Assembly: GCA_965233675.1 (NCBI GenBank)
Contig: OZ247498.1
Location: forward strand, 1,984,001 to 2,048,000
Reading direction: 5' to 3'
Length of the DNA: 64,000 bases
Origin: SZUA-309 sp965233675
GTDB taxonomy: Bacteria > Pseudomonadota > Gammaproteobacteria > Pseudomonadales > Azotimanducaceae
Part shown: piece by piece, positions 8,892 to 16,442 of the stretch
Numbering within the stretch: the stretch's first letter is position 1
Layout of the letters: each line of letters opens with the position of its first letter
Position numbers and translations under genes: made by a program
The notes under the pieces: generated by a model
The model's database searches: none
Told to the model about the DNA's origin: nothing
The model's input: only the letters and a program-made list of their open reading frames with translations

Positions 8892-8905
8892 GTAAGTGTA
8901 CTTAG
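8892..8905 (+). promoter_or_regulatory. Candidate regulon operator, site 3
   Basis: GTAAGTGTACTTAG is one of the most symmetric copies (TAAGT-GT-ACTTA). It lies about 20 bases upstream of the thioesterase operon start and downstream of the pdxA-like gene, so the thioesterase operon probably has its own promoter. Confidence 0.5.
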
Positions 8906-8972
8906 TATATGCGTCTACCCTCGCTCGCTCCAGTCCGTCCGGAACTAGAACGAAGTCTTCGGACGAATTCCG

Positions 8973-9953
8973 TCAGAGAAACCCCCTTCCTGCGGCCAGG
9001 CTGGCCGCCTGCAGGATCGCCGACAGGATCATCTGGTGGTTGGCTATTCCTTTGCCGACGATATCGAACGCCGTCCCGTGCCCAACCGACAGAAAGAGAT
9101 ATGGCGCGCCGAGAAAGAGTGCGCAGTTGCCATCGAATCCCCAAGTCTTGACGGCAATGTGCCCCTGGTCATGGAATATTGCAATCACCACATCGTAGCG
9201 ACCCTCGATTCCTCTGCGGAAAACGGTATCGGGCGCAATCGGCCCTTCAACTCTGACGCCCTCTGCCTGAGCCCTCAGGACGGCAGGCTCGATAGCCTCT
9301 TTCTCCTGACGTCCATGCGCATGAGGATTGATACCGGCAACGCCGATACGCGGTTGTTCCAAACCCCATCCAGCAATCGCCTCGCAGGTCTTCACGATGG
9401 TCAGATACACTGCCTGCTCATCGACCATCCGGCAGACGTCCTCGAGAGGCACGTGGTCGTATACGTGCACTACGCGCAATGGTCCTGACAACAGCGTCAG
9501 AAAACGCTCAGACAGCTTGGTTCCTAGTATCTCGCCAGCCATGCCTGCAGCACCGATCGCCTCACCGTTGACCGGCGCCATCACACTCGCGGCAACCTCG
9601 CCTTTGACCGCCAGATCCGCCGCCTGAGCGATCCACAGCCCATTGGCCCGTCCGCACTCCGCACTGACCCGGCCCGGTGTAATCGAATCAGGGTTCAGCA
9701 CACCCTCATCCAGAACATCAATTCGGGCGGGATCCAGGCCCGCCTCATGCAGATTCTTTATCTTCCGCGTGCTGAGATCGACGCCCGCAACCTCGATACC
9801 CGAGTCCAGCGCTGCACAACTGCCAATAACGACGGGCCGGCAGACCTCATGCGGAGCGCTCTCCGCCAATGCCTTCGCGACCACCTCCGGCCCGATACCA
9901 CAAGGATCTCCCGGGGTGATGGCAATCAGCGGTTTGTCTAACTCACTATTCAT
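8973..9953 (-). CDS. PdxA-family NAD-dependent decarboxylating dehydrogenase
   Basis: 326 residues resembling 4-hydroxythreonine-4-phosphate dehydrogenase: the N-terminal ITPGDPCGIGPEVVAKAL is diagnostic, and the metal-binding signature G-x-N-P-H-A-x-E appears as GINPHAHGRQEKEAI; a later FHDQGHIAVK carries the third metal-binding His. PdxA acts in vitamin B6 synthesis, but paralogues inside catabolic clusters (for example dihydrodiol dehydrogenases of terephthalate degradation) act on ring substrates. This context favours a catabolic paralogue, so I give no symbol. Start 9953 follows GGAGGG; the frame extends to 9983. It is divergent from the amidohydrolase at 10067, with an operator copy between them. 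Confidence 0.82.
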   Translation of the reverse strand: MNSELDKPLIAITPGDPCGIGPEVVAKALAESAPHEVCRPVVIGSCAALDSGIEVAGVDLSTRKIKNLHEAGLDPARIDVLDEGVLNPDSITPGRVSAECGRANGLWIAQAADLAVKGEVAASVMAPVNGEAIGAAGMAGEILGTKLSERFLTLLSGPLRVVHVYDHVPLEDVCRMVDEQAVYLTIVKTCEAIAGWGLEQPRIGVAGINPHAHGRQEKEAIEPAVLRAQAEGVRVEGPIAPDTVFRRGIEGRYDVVIAIFHDQGHIAVKTWGFDGNCALFLGAPYLFLSVGHGTAFDIVGKGIANHQMILSAILQAASLAAGRGFL

Positions 9954-10018
9954 CCGTCTTCCCTCCAGCCGACTGTTCAACACGATAAATGTGCAAGCGC
10001 TAACGATTGCACCCGAAT

Positions 10019-10032
10019 GTACGCAACCTTAC
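10019..10032 (-). promoter_or_regulatory. Candidate regulon operator, site 4
   Basis: Reads GTAAGGTTGCGTAC on the minus strand. It sits in the divergent gap between the PdxA-family gene and the amidohydrolase operon. Confidence 0.5.
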
Positions 10033-10066
10033 TATAGAGCACCACACAAGAGAGCAGATTTTCGCC

Positions 10067-11758
10067 ATGTACGACATTCTCATAACCGACGGCGTTGTGA
10101 TCGATGGTTCAGGTGGCGCACGATATCGAGCCGATGTCGGACTCAAAGACGGCAAGATTGCAGCAATTGGCCGTCTGCAGGGTAAACGCGCGTCCCGCAC
10201 CATTGACGCGCAGGGGCAGGTCGTCGCTCCAGGGTTCGTCGACGGGCACACTCACATGGACGCGCAGGTGTTCTGGGACCCCATCGGATCGTGTTCCTGC
10301 TATCACGGCGTGACCACAGCCGTGATGGGCAACTGCGGCTTCACTCTTGCTCCGTGCAGTAAGGAGGATGCCGATTACGTTTTCCGCAATCTGGAACGGG
10401 CGGAGGATCTCTCCCGTGATGCGATGCTTGCGGGAGTCGACTGGACCTGGGAGAGCTTTCCTGAATTTCTGGATGCGGTCGATGCCGTACCGAAAGGCAT
10501 CAACTACGCCGGCTATGTCGGACACTCCGCGCTGCGTACCTACGTCATGGGCGATCGAGCCTTCTCCGAGGCGGCCTCTTCGGACGAGATCGCAACCATG
10601 GCAAAGCTCGCGGCGGAAGCCGTTCGTGCGGGTGCGGTAGGCTTTTCTACATCCCGCACCAACAATCACATCACGGCGGACGATCGACCTGTCGCCAGCA
10701 GAATCGCCGAGTGGGAGGAAGTGCGCGCGATCGTCAACGCGATCGGCGAAACCGGAAAGGGCGTTTTCGAGATCGCCGGTGAGTCGCCCGGCCGTGATCC
10801 GGAGCGGCTGCGGGAGTACCACGAGAGACTGCGCGATCTCGCGGTGGAATCGGGGGTCACCCAGACCTGGGGCATGTTCAGCTCGCGGGCGGCACCGGAC
10901 TACTGGCGTCCATATTTCGATCTGCTCGACGAGACCGCGAGCATGGGTGGCCGTATGGCCGCACAGGTTCACACGCGAAGTCTCAATACGCTGCTGTCCT
11001 TCGAAACTCACACGCCTTTCGACAACTGGGAAGTATGGAGTGAACTCCGCTCGCGCCCTCTCGACGAGCAGATCGCGATGATGCGCGATCCCGAACTCAA
11101 GACGAAGCTGGTCGAAGTCGCATCAAGGGAGTACACGGGCCCGAAGATCGTTGGCGCAGAGCCCCGCCCACCGAACTGGAAGTGGGTGTTCCCGATGCAG
11201 GACCTTGCTTACGACGACCCGTCAATGGCGGAGCTTGCCGAACAGCGCGGCGTTCATCCGGTGGAACTCATGATCGACATGGCGCTCGAGAACGAACTGA
11301 ATATATTTTTCAGACAGCCACTCGCCAACGAGAATCAGGATCATGTGCTGGAGATGATTCGCCATCCCAGATCGGTAGTAACCTTCTCCGATTCGGGCGC
11401 TCATGTCGCACAGATCATGGACAGCTCCCTGCAGACACACCTCTTGAGTCACTGGGTTCGTGAAAAGGAGGCGCTTTCGCTCGAAGAAGCCGTTCGCCAA
11501 ATCACCTACGAAACGGCCACGCTGTGGGGATTTCATGACCGGGGCCTGCTGCGCACCGGCATGGCCGGTGATGTCGTAGTCTTCGATCCGGATGAGGTGG
11601 GTGCGGAGATGCCGGAAGTCGTTCACGACCTGCCGACAGGCGCCAAACGGTTGAAACAGGTTGCCCGGGGCATCTCCCACACGCTGGTTGGTGGTGCAAT
11701 CGTTCTCGAGAACAACGAATACAGCGGTGCAACGCCAGGAAGGTTGCTACGTGTCTGA
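10067..11758 (+). CDS. N-acyl-D-amino-acid deacylase-like amidohydrolase
   Basis: 563-residue metal-dependent amidohydrolase of the D-aminoacylase/dihydroorotase-like group. It starts with MYDILITDGVVIDGSG, has the metal-binding H-x-H in APGFVDGHTHMDAQ near residue 60, then GVTTAVMGNCGFTLAPC, VGFSTSRTNNH, and SDSGAHVAQIMDSS near the C-terminus, followed by the small beta domain. The frame is open upstream to 10007, but the start at 10067 matches its paralogues. Paralogues in this window are 22906-24612 and 59270-60901. The family is annotated as deacylase, yet these copies recur with beta-oxidation genes, so the true substrate is unknown. First gene of an operon with two MaoC-like genes. Confidence 0.85.
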   Translation: MYDILITDGVVIDGSGGARYRADVGLKDGKIAAIGRLQGKRASRTIDAQGQVVAPGFVDGHTHMDAQVFWDPIGSCSCYHGVTTAVMGNCGFTLAPCSKEDADYVFRNLERAEDLSRDAMLAGVDWTWESFPEFLDAVDAVPKGINYAGYVGHSALRTYVMGDRAFSEAASSDEIATMAKLAAEAVRAGAVGFSTSRTNNHITADDRPVASRIAEWEEVRAIVNAIGETGKGVFEIAGESPGRDPERLREYHERLRDLAVESGVTQTWGMFSSRAAPDYWRPYFDLLDETASMGGRMAAQVHTRSLNTLLSFETHTPFDNWEVWSELRSRPLDEQIAMMRDPELKTKLVEVASREYTGPKIVGAEPRPPNWKWVFPMQDLAYDDPSMAELAEQRGVHPVELMIDMALENELNIFFRQPLANENQDHVLEMIRHPRSVVTFSDSGAHVAQIMDSSLQTHLLSHWVREKEALSLEEAVRQITYETATLWGFHDRGLLRTGMAGDVVVFDPDEVGAEMPEVVHDLPTGAKRLKQVARGISHTLVGGAIVLENNEYSGATPGRLLRV

Positions 11759-12209
11759 GCCTGACCTCATAACTACGGAAACCCTTCGCAAGCAGTTCGT
11801 CAACATCGATTTCGACGAGATGGAATTGTGCCTCGAACCAGCCCGGATCATCGCAATAGGATCCGCGTGCGGCGAACGCCGGCCGGAATTCATCGATCCA
11901 CAGCACCCTGATTTTCAGGCCTCTCCCGCAGTGCTCGGCGGCATCACGCCAAGGCGCATGCTTCCCGTCGAATTTCCGAAGCTGGGAGGTATCCCGATGG
12001 ACGGAGGCAAGTCACTGGTCATGCATGCACCGGTGCGTGCATCACAGCAGATGGTCGGACGCACTCACCTGCACGAAATCTACGACAAGAAGGGGCGATC
12101 GGGCCGTATGGTATTCATCGTGGTCCGTACGGACCTGTACAGCCCCGACGACACGCATCTGGCCACGCTGGATTCCAGAATTGTCATTCGAGAGAAGCCA
12201 AAATCATGA
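11751..12209 (+). CDS. MaoC-type dehydratase N-terminal-like (FAS1-like dehydratase) subunit
   Basis: 152-residue hot-dog protein resembling the MaoC dehydratase N-terminal family (SDPEF-like region ERRPEFIDPQHPDF, then GGITPRRMLPVE and HAPVRASQQMVGRTHLHEIYDKKGRSGRMVFI). The start is a GTG at 11751, after AGGAAGG, overlapping the last 8 bases of the amidohydrolase; upstream codons lie inside that gene. The following MaoC gene overlaps it by 4 bases. Paired small hot-dog subunits of this kind form heteromeric (R)-specific enoyl-CoA hydratases in steroid side-chain and related degradation, so a two-subunit hydratase is likely. Confidence 0.75.
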   Translation: MSEPDLITTETLRKQFVNIDFDEMELCLEPARIIAIGSACGERRPEFIDPQHPDFQASPAVLGGITPRRMLPVEFPKLGGIPMDGGKSLVMHAPVRASQQMVGRTHLHEIYDKKGRSGRMVFIVVRTDLYSPDDTHLATLDSRIVIREKPKS

Positions 12210-12622
12210 CCGTCAGAACTCTGGCCGATGTGGAATTCGGCGCCGAAGTCAGGAGTCCGGGTGCAGACACCTCTCTCTCCAACGTCCGATCCTTCGCAGA
12301 CGCCGTCGGATGGCAGGCGGCGCGTTTTCAGGATCATGAACGGGCGCGACAGGAAGGTCTTCCGGGGGCGCTGGTCCCTGGTGTTATGGGCGTTGGTTTC
12401 CTGACCAGCATGATCCACGAGTGGGCACCATCGGCCAGAATCTCGTCCATCGATACTGTATTTCGCGCGCCCATGCTGGCCGACGAGCCTCTGCTGCTGA
12501 CGGCGGTGGTTACGGACATCGATGAGGAACGACAGCAGGTGGAACTGGACCTCACCGCGCGGAACCAGAAGGAAGAAACCCGCCTTTTCGGGACCGCCAT
12601 CGTCACATTCAACCCGGGATAG
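12206..12622 (+). CDS. MaoC-like hot-dog hydratase subunit
   Basis: 138-residue hot-dog protein. FQDHERARQEGLPGALVPGVMGVGFLTSMIHEW (about residues 43-75) matches the MaoC-family pattern in which the D/H dyad precedes G-x-P-G-x-L-V-P-G. It overlaps the preceding subunit gene through ATGA, so the two are probably translated together as one hydratase adding water across a 2-enoyl-CoA. It is the last gene of the operon starting at 10067. After it, 12623-12778 holds a good ribosome binding site and an ATG at 12664, but no recognisable protein. Confidence 0.8.
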   Translation: MTVRTLADVEFGAEVRSPGADTSLSNVRSFADAVGWQAARFQDHERARQEGLPGALVPGVMGVGFLTSMIHEWAPSARISSIDTVFRAPMLADEPLLLTAVVTDIDEERQQVELDLTARNQKEETRLFGTAIVTFNPG

Positions 12623-12778
12623 TCTCATTTGCCCGAAACCCTCGCGTGAGGAGACACAGTTCATGTGCCTCGCGATGGATCAGCCTAGGGAACCACCGAT
12701 CAAATATGCACGGCGAAGAGCCATAGCACCGGCGCTGGCCCGCGCAATCCGGAAAGCCGTGAGCCGACCGTTAACAGC

Positions 12779-13558
12779 TCATTTGAATTTCGGCTCGCGT
12801 CGCTCGCGAAATGCCCGCAATCCCTCGGCAACGTTATCGCTACGCAACGCCGGCACTGCAACCTTCTGTTCCCGGACCAGTGCATCGTCCAGGGGCCGTT
12901 CGAGGCCCTCGCGGGCAAGGCGCTTCATCGCCGCGATGCCCTCGGGATTGCGATTGGACAGCTCACTCGCGTACGCCAACGCCTCGCTCTCGAGCTCTGA
13001 GGTATCGACAACGCGATTCACCAGCCCCCAATCAAATGCTTCTCGGGCCTCGAGCCAGCGGCCGGAATACATCAGATCCAGTGCCCGCCGCAGACCGACC
13101 AGCCGCGGCAGACGCTGGGTGCCACCCCATCCCGGTACGAGGCCGTAGCGGACGTGCTGACACCCCAGACGTGCATCATCAGCCGCAATCACCACGTCGG
13201 CGCACATCGCAAGCTCGAGGCCACCTGCCAGGCAGTACCCTCGGACCGCTGCGATTACCGGAAGGTCAGACTGCTCGAGGCGACGCATCACCGCATGCCC
13301 CTCACCGATGAACTCGTGAAGCGCCGATTCTGTTCGGCTGTGTGAGCGAACTTCGTCCAGGTCCGCTCCAGTGCAGAAATGCGGTCCGTTGGCGCGCAAC
13401 AGAATCGCGCGAACGTTGTCGTCGGCTTCGGCCTTCTCCAGTCCCTGCGCAAGACCCGCCAGCAAGCTGTTAGAGATGCAGTTGAACTTGTCGGGCCGGT
13501 TCATACTCAGCACGGTAACGCGCTCAGTTGTCTCATACTCTACGGGAAGTCCGCTCAT
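12779..13558 (-). CDS. Enoyl-CoA hydratase/isomerase family protein (candidate BadK-type)
   Basis: 259-residue crotonase. Features are FNCISNSLLAGL after the first strands, the oxyanion-hole segment FCTGADLDEV near residue 62, AAVRGYCLAGGLELAMCADVVIA near 105, and a Glu-bearing helix GLVPGWGGTQRLPR near 140. Both catalytic regions look intact. It is the last gene of a six-gene minus-strand operon whose neighbours are AliB-like and BadI-like, so hydration of a cyclohexene-carboxyl-CoA (the BadK step) is the contextual guess; sequence alone gives only the superfamily. The start at 13558 follows AGGATCTG; the frame runs on to 13627, inside the next gene. Confidence 0.82.
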   Translation of the reverse strand: MSGLPVEYETTERVTVLSMNRPDKFNCISNSLLAGLAQGLEKAEADDNVRAILLRANGPHFCTGADLDEVRSHSRTESALHEFIGEGHAVMRRLEQSDLPVIAAVRGYCLAGGLELAMCADVVIAADDARLGCQHVRYGLVPGWGGTQRLPRLVGLRRALDLMYSGRWLEAREAFDWGLVNRVVDTSELESEALAYASELSNRNPEGIAAMKRLAREGLERPLDDALVREQKVAVPALRSDNVAEGLRAFRERREPKFK

Positions 13559-13592
13559 GATCAGATCCTGAAGCTGGTCTGCGAGGAATGGT

Positions 13593-14747
13593 TCAATATG
13601 GCACGGCGATACGGCCGACTTTCTCACGGGCGATGATCATCTTCTGAATCTGCTGAGTACCGTCGCCGATCTGCAGCCCCAGCACGTCGCGCAATCGCTG
13701 CTGGTGCGGCAGGTCACGCGAGTAACCACCGTGACCATGCAACAGCAGACACTGATGAATGGCCTCAAAGGCTGTTTTCGGTGCCCACCATTTGCACATC
13801 GCCGCCTCTCGGGTGTGTGACAGTTCTTCGTCGCGCATCCAGAGCGTCTTGAAGCACAGCAGGCGCGCCGCCTCGAGCTGGGTCTCGGCTTCAGCCAGCG
13901 GTTCGGTGACACCCTGATACCGCGCAAGGGGATGGCCAAAAGCCCGGCGTTCGGCAATGTAGTCCCAGGTCTCCACCACGGATGCCCGTGCCGGGGCAAG
14001 ACACTGCAGGCCGATCAGCGCGCGGCTGTAGTCGAAGCCCTGCATCACCTGGCGGAATCCCTGCCCTTCTGCCCCTACCCGATACCTCGCCGGGACCACA
14101 ACATCTTCCAGAAAGATCGAGCCCCGCCCCACGGCACTGGATCCGACGTCCGATATCGTGGAGCGCACAACTCCGGGCGTGTCCAACGGCACGATGAAGG
14201 CGGTCACGCCTCCGGCACCTTTGACATCCGGATTGGTGCGGGCAAACAGCAACGCATGATCAGCCTGCTCCGCCATGGAGATAGAGGTCTTTTCTCCGCT
14301 TATCAGATAGTCGCCTCCCCGCTTACGGGCGCGGGTGATGAGGTGCGCGGCATCGGAACCGCCACCCGGCTCTGTGAGCGCGAGCGCCATGATGCACTCG
14401 CCCGCGCACATACGCGGGATGAACTCCGATGCCGCCTCTTCTGAAGCGTGGGCGGCCAGCATCGCTCCGTTCAGGGAAGCAAGAAGTTGCACGTATGCGA
14501 CATTGATGTCCGCATAGGCAATCTCCTCAATGATCACGCCGGCACTCACTCCGCTGATCCCAAGCCCGCCATAGCGGGCCGGCAACTCCGCGCCGATCAG
14601 CCCGAGCTCGCCCATCCGGCAGACGATCTCCGGCGCAATACGGCCCTCCCGCTCACGTTCGGCATAGAAGGGCGCGAGTTGCTCCGCAGCAAAGCGGCGC
14701 GCAACGTCGGCGATGGAATGCTGGTCGGCTGAGAACGCGAAGTTCAT
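13593..14747 (-). CDS. aliB: AliB-like cyclohexanecarboxyl-CoA dehydrogenase
   Basis: Acyl-CoA dehydrogenase of 384 residues. Beyond the general fold (ALALTEPGGGSDAA FAD loop, GEKTSISMAEQAD, C-terminal DGTQQIQKMIIARE), the segments QVMQGFDYSRALIGLQCLA, AEAETQLEAARLLCFKTLW, AMCKWWAPK and HGHGGYSRDLPHQQRLRDVLGLQIGDG match my recollection of AliB, which makes cyclohex-1-ene-1-carboxyl-CoA. Its stop codon abuts the BadI-like gene's last base, so the genes are co-transcribed: NMO, racemase, crotonase, BadI, AliB, crotonase. The AliA-type CoA ligase is not in the window. Assignment within the family is by recall and would be tested by phylogeny. Confidence 0.8.
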   Translation of the reverse strand: MNFAFSADQHSIADVARRFAAEQLAPFYAEREREGRIAPEIVCRMGELGLIGAELPARYGGLGISGVSAGVIIEEIAYADINVAYVQLLASLNGAMLAAHASEEAASEFIPRMCAGECIMALALTEPGGGSDAAHLITRARKRGGDYLISGEKTSISMAEQADHALLFARTNPDVKGAGGVTAFIVPLDTPGVVRSTISDVGSSAVGRGSIFLEDVVVPARYRVGAEGQGFRQVMQGFDYSRALIGLQCLAPARASVVETWDYIAERRAFGHPLARYQGVTEPLAEAETQLEAARLLCFKTLWMRDEELSHTREAAMCKWWAPKTAFEAIHQCLLLHGHGGYSRDLPHQQRLRDVLGLQIGDGTQQIQKMIIAREKVGRIAVPY

Positions 14748-15538
14748 CAGGTCATGAACTTACGGAACTGCGGCGGGCGTTTTTCGTTGAGAGCCCGCAC
14801 ACCTTCCTTCGATTCATCGGTGTCGTAGTAGAGCTTGAGAGCTTGCATGCCCATTGCGCCGATGCCGCGAATGGACTCCGTATCGAGATTGAACGAACGT
14901 TTCGCGATCGCAATGGCCGTAGGGCTGCGTTCGTTTATTTCAGCAGCCCAGGCATCGACCTCCGAATCCAGTTGGTCGTCCGGAACCACCGCGTTGACGA
15001 GCCCCATCTCGAGCGCCTCTGCTGCGGAATATCGACGGCACAGATACCAGATCTCGCGCGCCTTCTTCTCGCCGACAATCCTTGCGAGATACGCCGTACC
15101 GAAACCCGGATCCACAGACCCCATCTTAGGTCCCACCTGTCCGAATACCGCAGTCTCGCTGGCGATAGTCATGTCGCAGAGGGTTGCCAGCACGTTGCCA
15201 CCTCCGATCGCATAGCCTCTCACTTTCGCGATCACCGGCTTCGGGACATCGCGAATTACGCTATGCAGCTCTTCAACCGGCATGCCGATGGTGCCTCGCA
15301 CGCTACCATCGCCGTAACCTCCCTCATGATCGGATTGATCTCCACCGGTGCAGAACGCCTTGTCTCCCGTGCCGGTGAGCACGATACAACCGATATCACG
15401 ATCCCATCCCGCATCCTGAAAAGCATTGAGGAGCTCAATAACCGTTTTCGGGCGAAATGCATTGTAGACGGAAGGCCGGTTGATCGTGATGACAGCCGTA
15501 CCAGCACTCTTTTCGTAGATGATGTCGTCGTAATCCAT
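14747..15538 (-). CDS. badI: BadI-like 2-ketocyclohexanecarboxyl-CoA hydrolase (ring-opening)
   Basis: 263-residue crotonase-fold protein. The combination AFCTGGDQSDHEGGYGDGS, MPVEELHSVIRDVPKPVIAK, RGYAIGGGNVLATLCDMTIAS, GQVGPKMGSVDPGFGTAYLAR, EKKAREIWYLCRRYSA, and LKLYYDTDESKEGV near the C-terminus follows BadI of Rhodopseudomonas palustris very closely as I recall it. BadI opens the ring of 2-ketocyclohexanecarboxyl-CoA hydrolytically to give pimeloyl-CoA. MenB-type naphthoyl-CoA synthases share parts of the motif and are the main alternative, but no menaquinone genes are near. Adjacent to the AliB-like gene; start after GAGGAACTC. Confidence 0.82.
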   Translation of the reverse strand: MDYDDIIYEKSAGTAVITINRPSVYNAFRPKTVIELLNAFQDAGWDRDIGCIVLTGTGDKAFCTGGDQSDHEGGYGDGSVRGTIGMPVEELHSVIRDVPKPVIAKVRGYAIGGGNVLATLCDMTIASETAVFGQVGPKMGSVDPGFGTAYLARIVGEKKAREIWYLCRRYSAAEALEMGLVNAVVPDDQLDSEVDAWAAEINERSPTAIAIAKRSFNLDTESIRGIGAMGMQALKLYYDTDESKEGVRALNEKRPPQFRKFMT

Positions 15539-15618
15539 GAGAGTTCCTCAATTAATAATCAGCCTATCGCCAGTCCGCTGGAAGGACCGGGGGTCCCTCT
15601 GAATGCGCAACCACGATA

Positions 15619-16431
15619 TCAGGTACCGGTAAAGCGCCCCGACCTGCGTTCAGCCACCGCCGTTACACCCTCTCTCGCATCATTCGTCTTCATCAGCCAG
15701 TTCTGCTCCGCGAGTTCCCGGTCGGTCGCTGCCCGAACCTCCTTAGCGAATTGACCGCGAAGCGTTTCACGCACGGACATGACCGCCAGCGGTGCAGCGC
15801 CCGCAATCGCCGCGGCCCGCTCAATTGCTACTGGTCTCACCTCCTCCTGAGGCACCATCTGATCGAGCAATCCGATTTCCAGCGCTTCGTCCCCCCGAAC
15901 CCGTCGGCCCGTGTAGAACAGATCGTAAGCTGCCTGTTGTCCGACGATGCGGGGTAGCGTGAATGAAAGGCCGAAACCGGGATGAATGCCAAGCTGCGTG
16001 AAATTGGCGGCGAAACGTGACTCCCGGCAGCCAACCCTGAGATCGCCCACCAGAGCGAGTCCGAGACCGCCACCAACCGCAGCGCCGTGCACCGCGGTGA
16101 CGATCGGCTTCTTTGTTGCGAACAGCCGCACCGCCTGATCGTAGAGATGGCCGCTGACGCCTCCCTCGGCGCCCTGCGACTGCAGTCCCTGCGGGCGTGC
16201 ACCCTGGCTCCCACCCCGAAAATCAGCGCCTGCGCAAAACGCCTTTCCGGACGAGCACAGCACGATGGCCCGACAATTTGCCTCCTGATCAAGCGCCTCG
16301 AATGTCTCGGCCAGGCTGATCAGCATGTCCATATCGAAAAAGTTGAATTCACCATTGTCAAATTCAACTGTGGCGACGTAATCGTCACCAATGCCCACGG
16401 ACACCTTATTGGATTTCTCTGATTCGCTCAT
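15619..16431 (-). CDS. Enoyl-CoA hydratase/isomerase family protein
   Basis: 270-residue crotonase with FCAGADFRGGSQGARPQ near residue 67 (oxyanion region followed by an unusual Gly/Gln-rich insertion), TAVHGAAVGGGLGLALVGDLRVG near 113, and LGIHPGFGLSFTLPRIVGQQ near 145. The second catalytic Glu position appears to be replaced (HPGFG instead of PEx-G), so it may be an isomerase, hydrolase or non-hydratase member. It lies between the racemase and the BadI-like gene in the same operon, a position that suggests a step just before ring cleavage. Confidence 0.8.
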   Translation of the reverse strand: MSESEKSNKVSVGIGDDYVATVEFDNGEFNFFDMDMLISLAETFEALDQEANCRAIVLCSSGKAFCAGADFRGGSQGARPQGLQSQGAEGGVSGHLYDQAVRLFATKKPIVTAVHGAAVGGGLGLALVGDLRVGCRESRFAANFTQLGIHPGFGLSFTLPRIVGQQAAYDLFYTGRRVRGDEALEIGLLDQMVPQEEVRPVAIERAAAIAGAAPLAVMSVRETLRGQFAKEVRAATDRELAEQNWLMKTNDAREGVTAVAERRSGRFTGT

Positions 16432-16442
16432 GCTGATTCCCG

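Noticed and set aside
10109..11011. A 300-codon antisense frame
   Set aside because: Antisense to the amidohydrolase at 10067, with no recognisable domain or start signals.
12664..12778. Possible small gene start with GAGGAG and ATG after the MaoC gene
   Set aside because: The frame runs into the convergent crotonase gene and encodes nothing recognisable.
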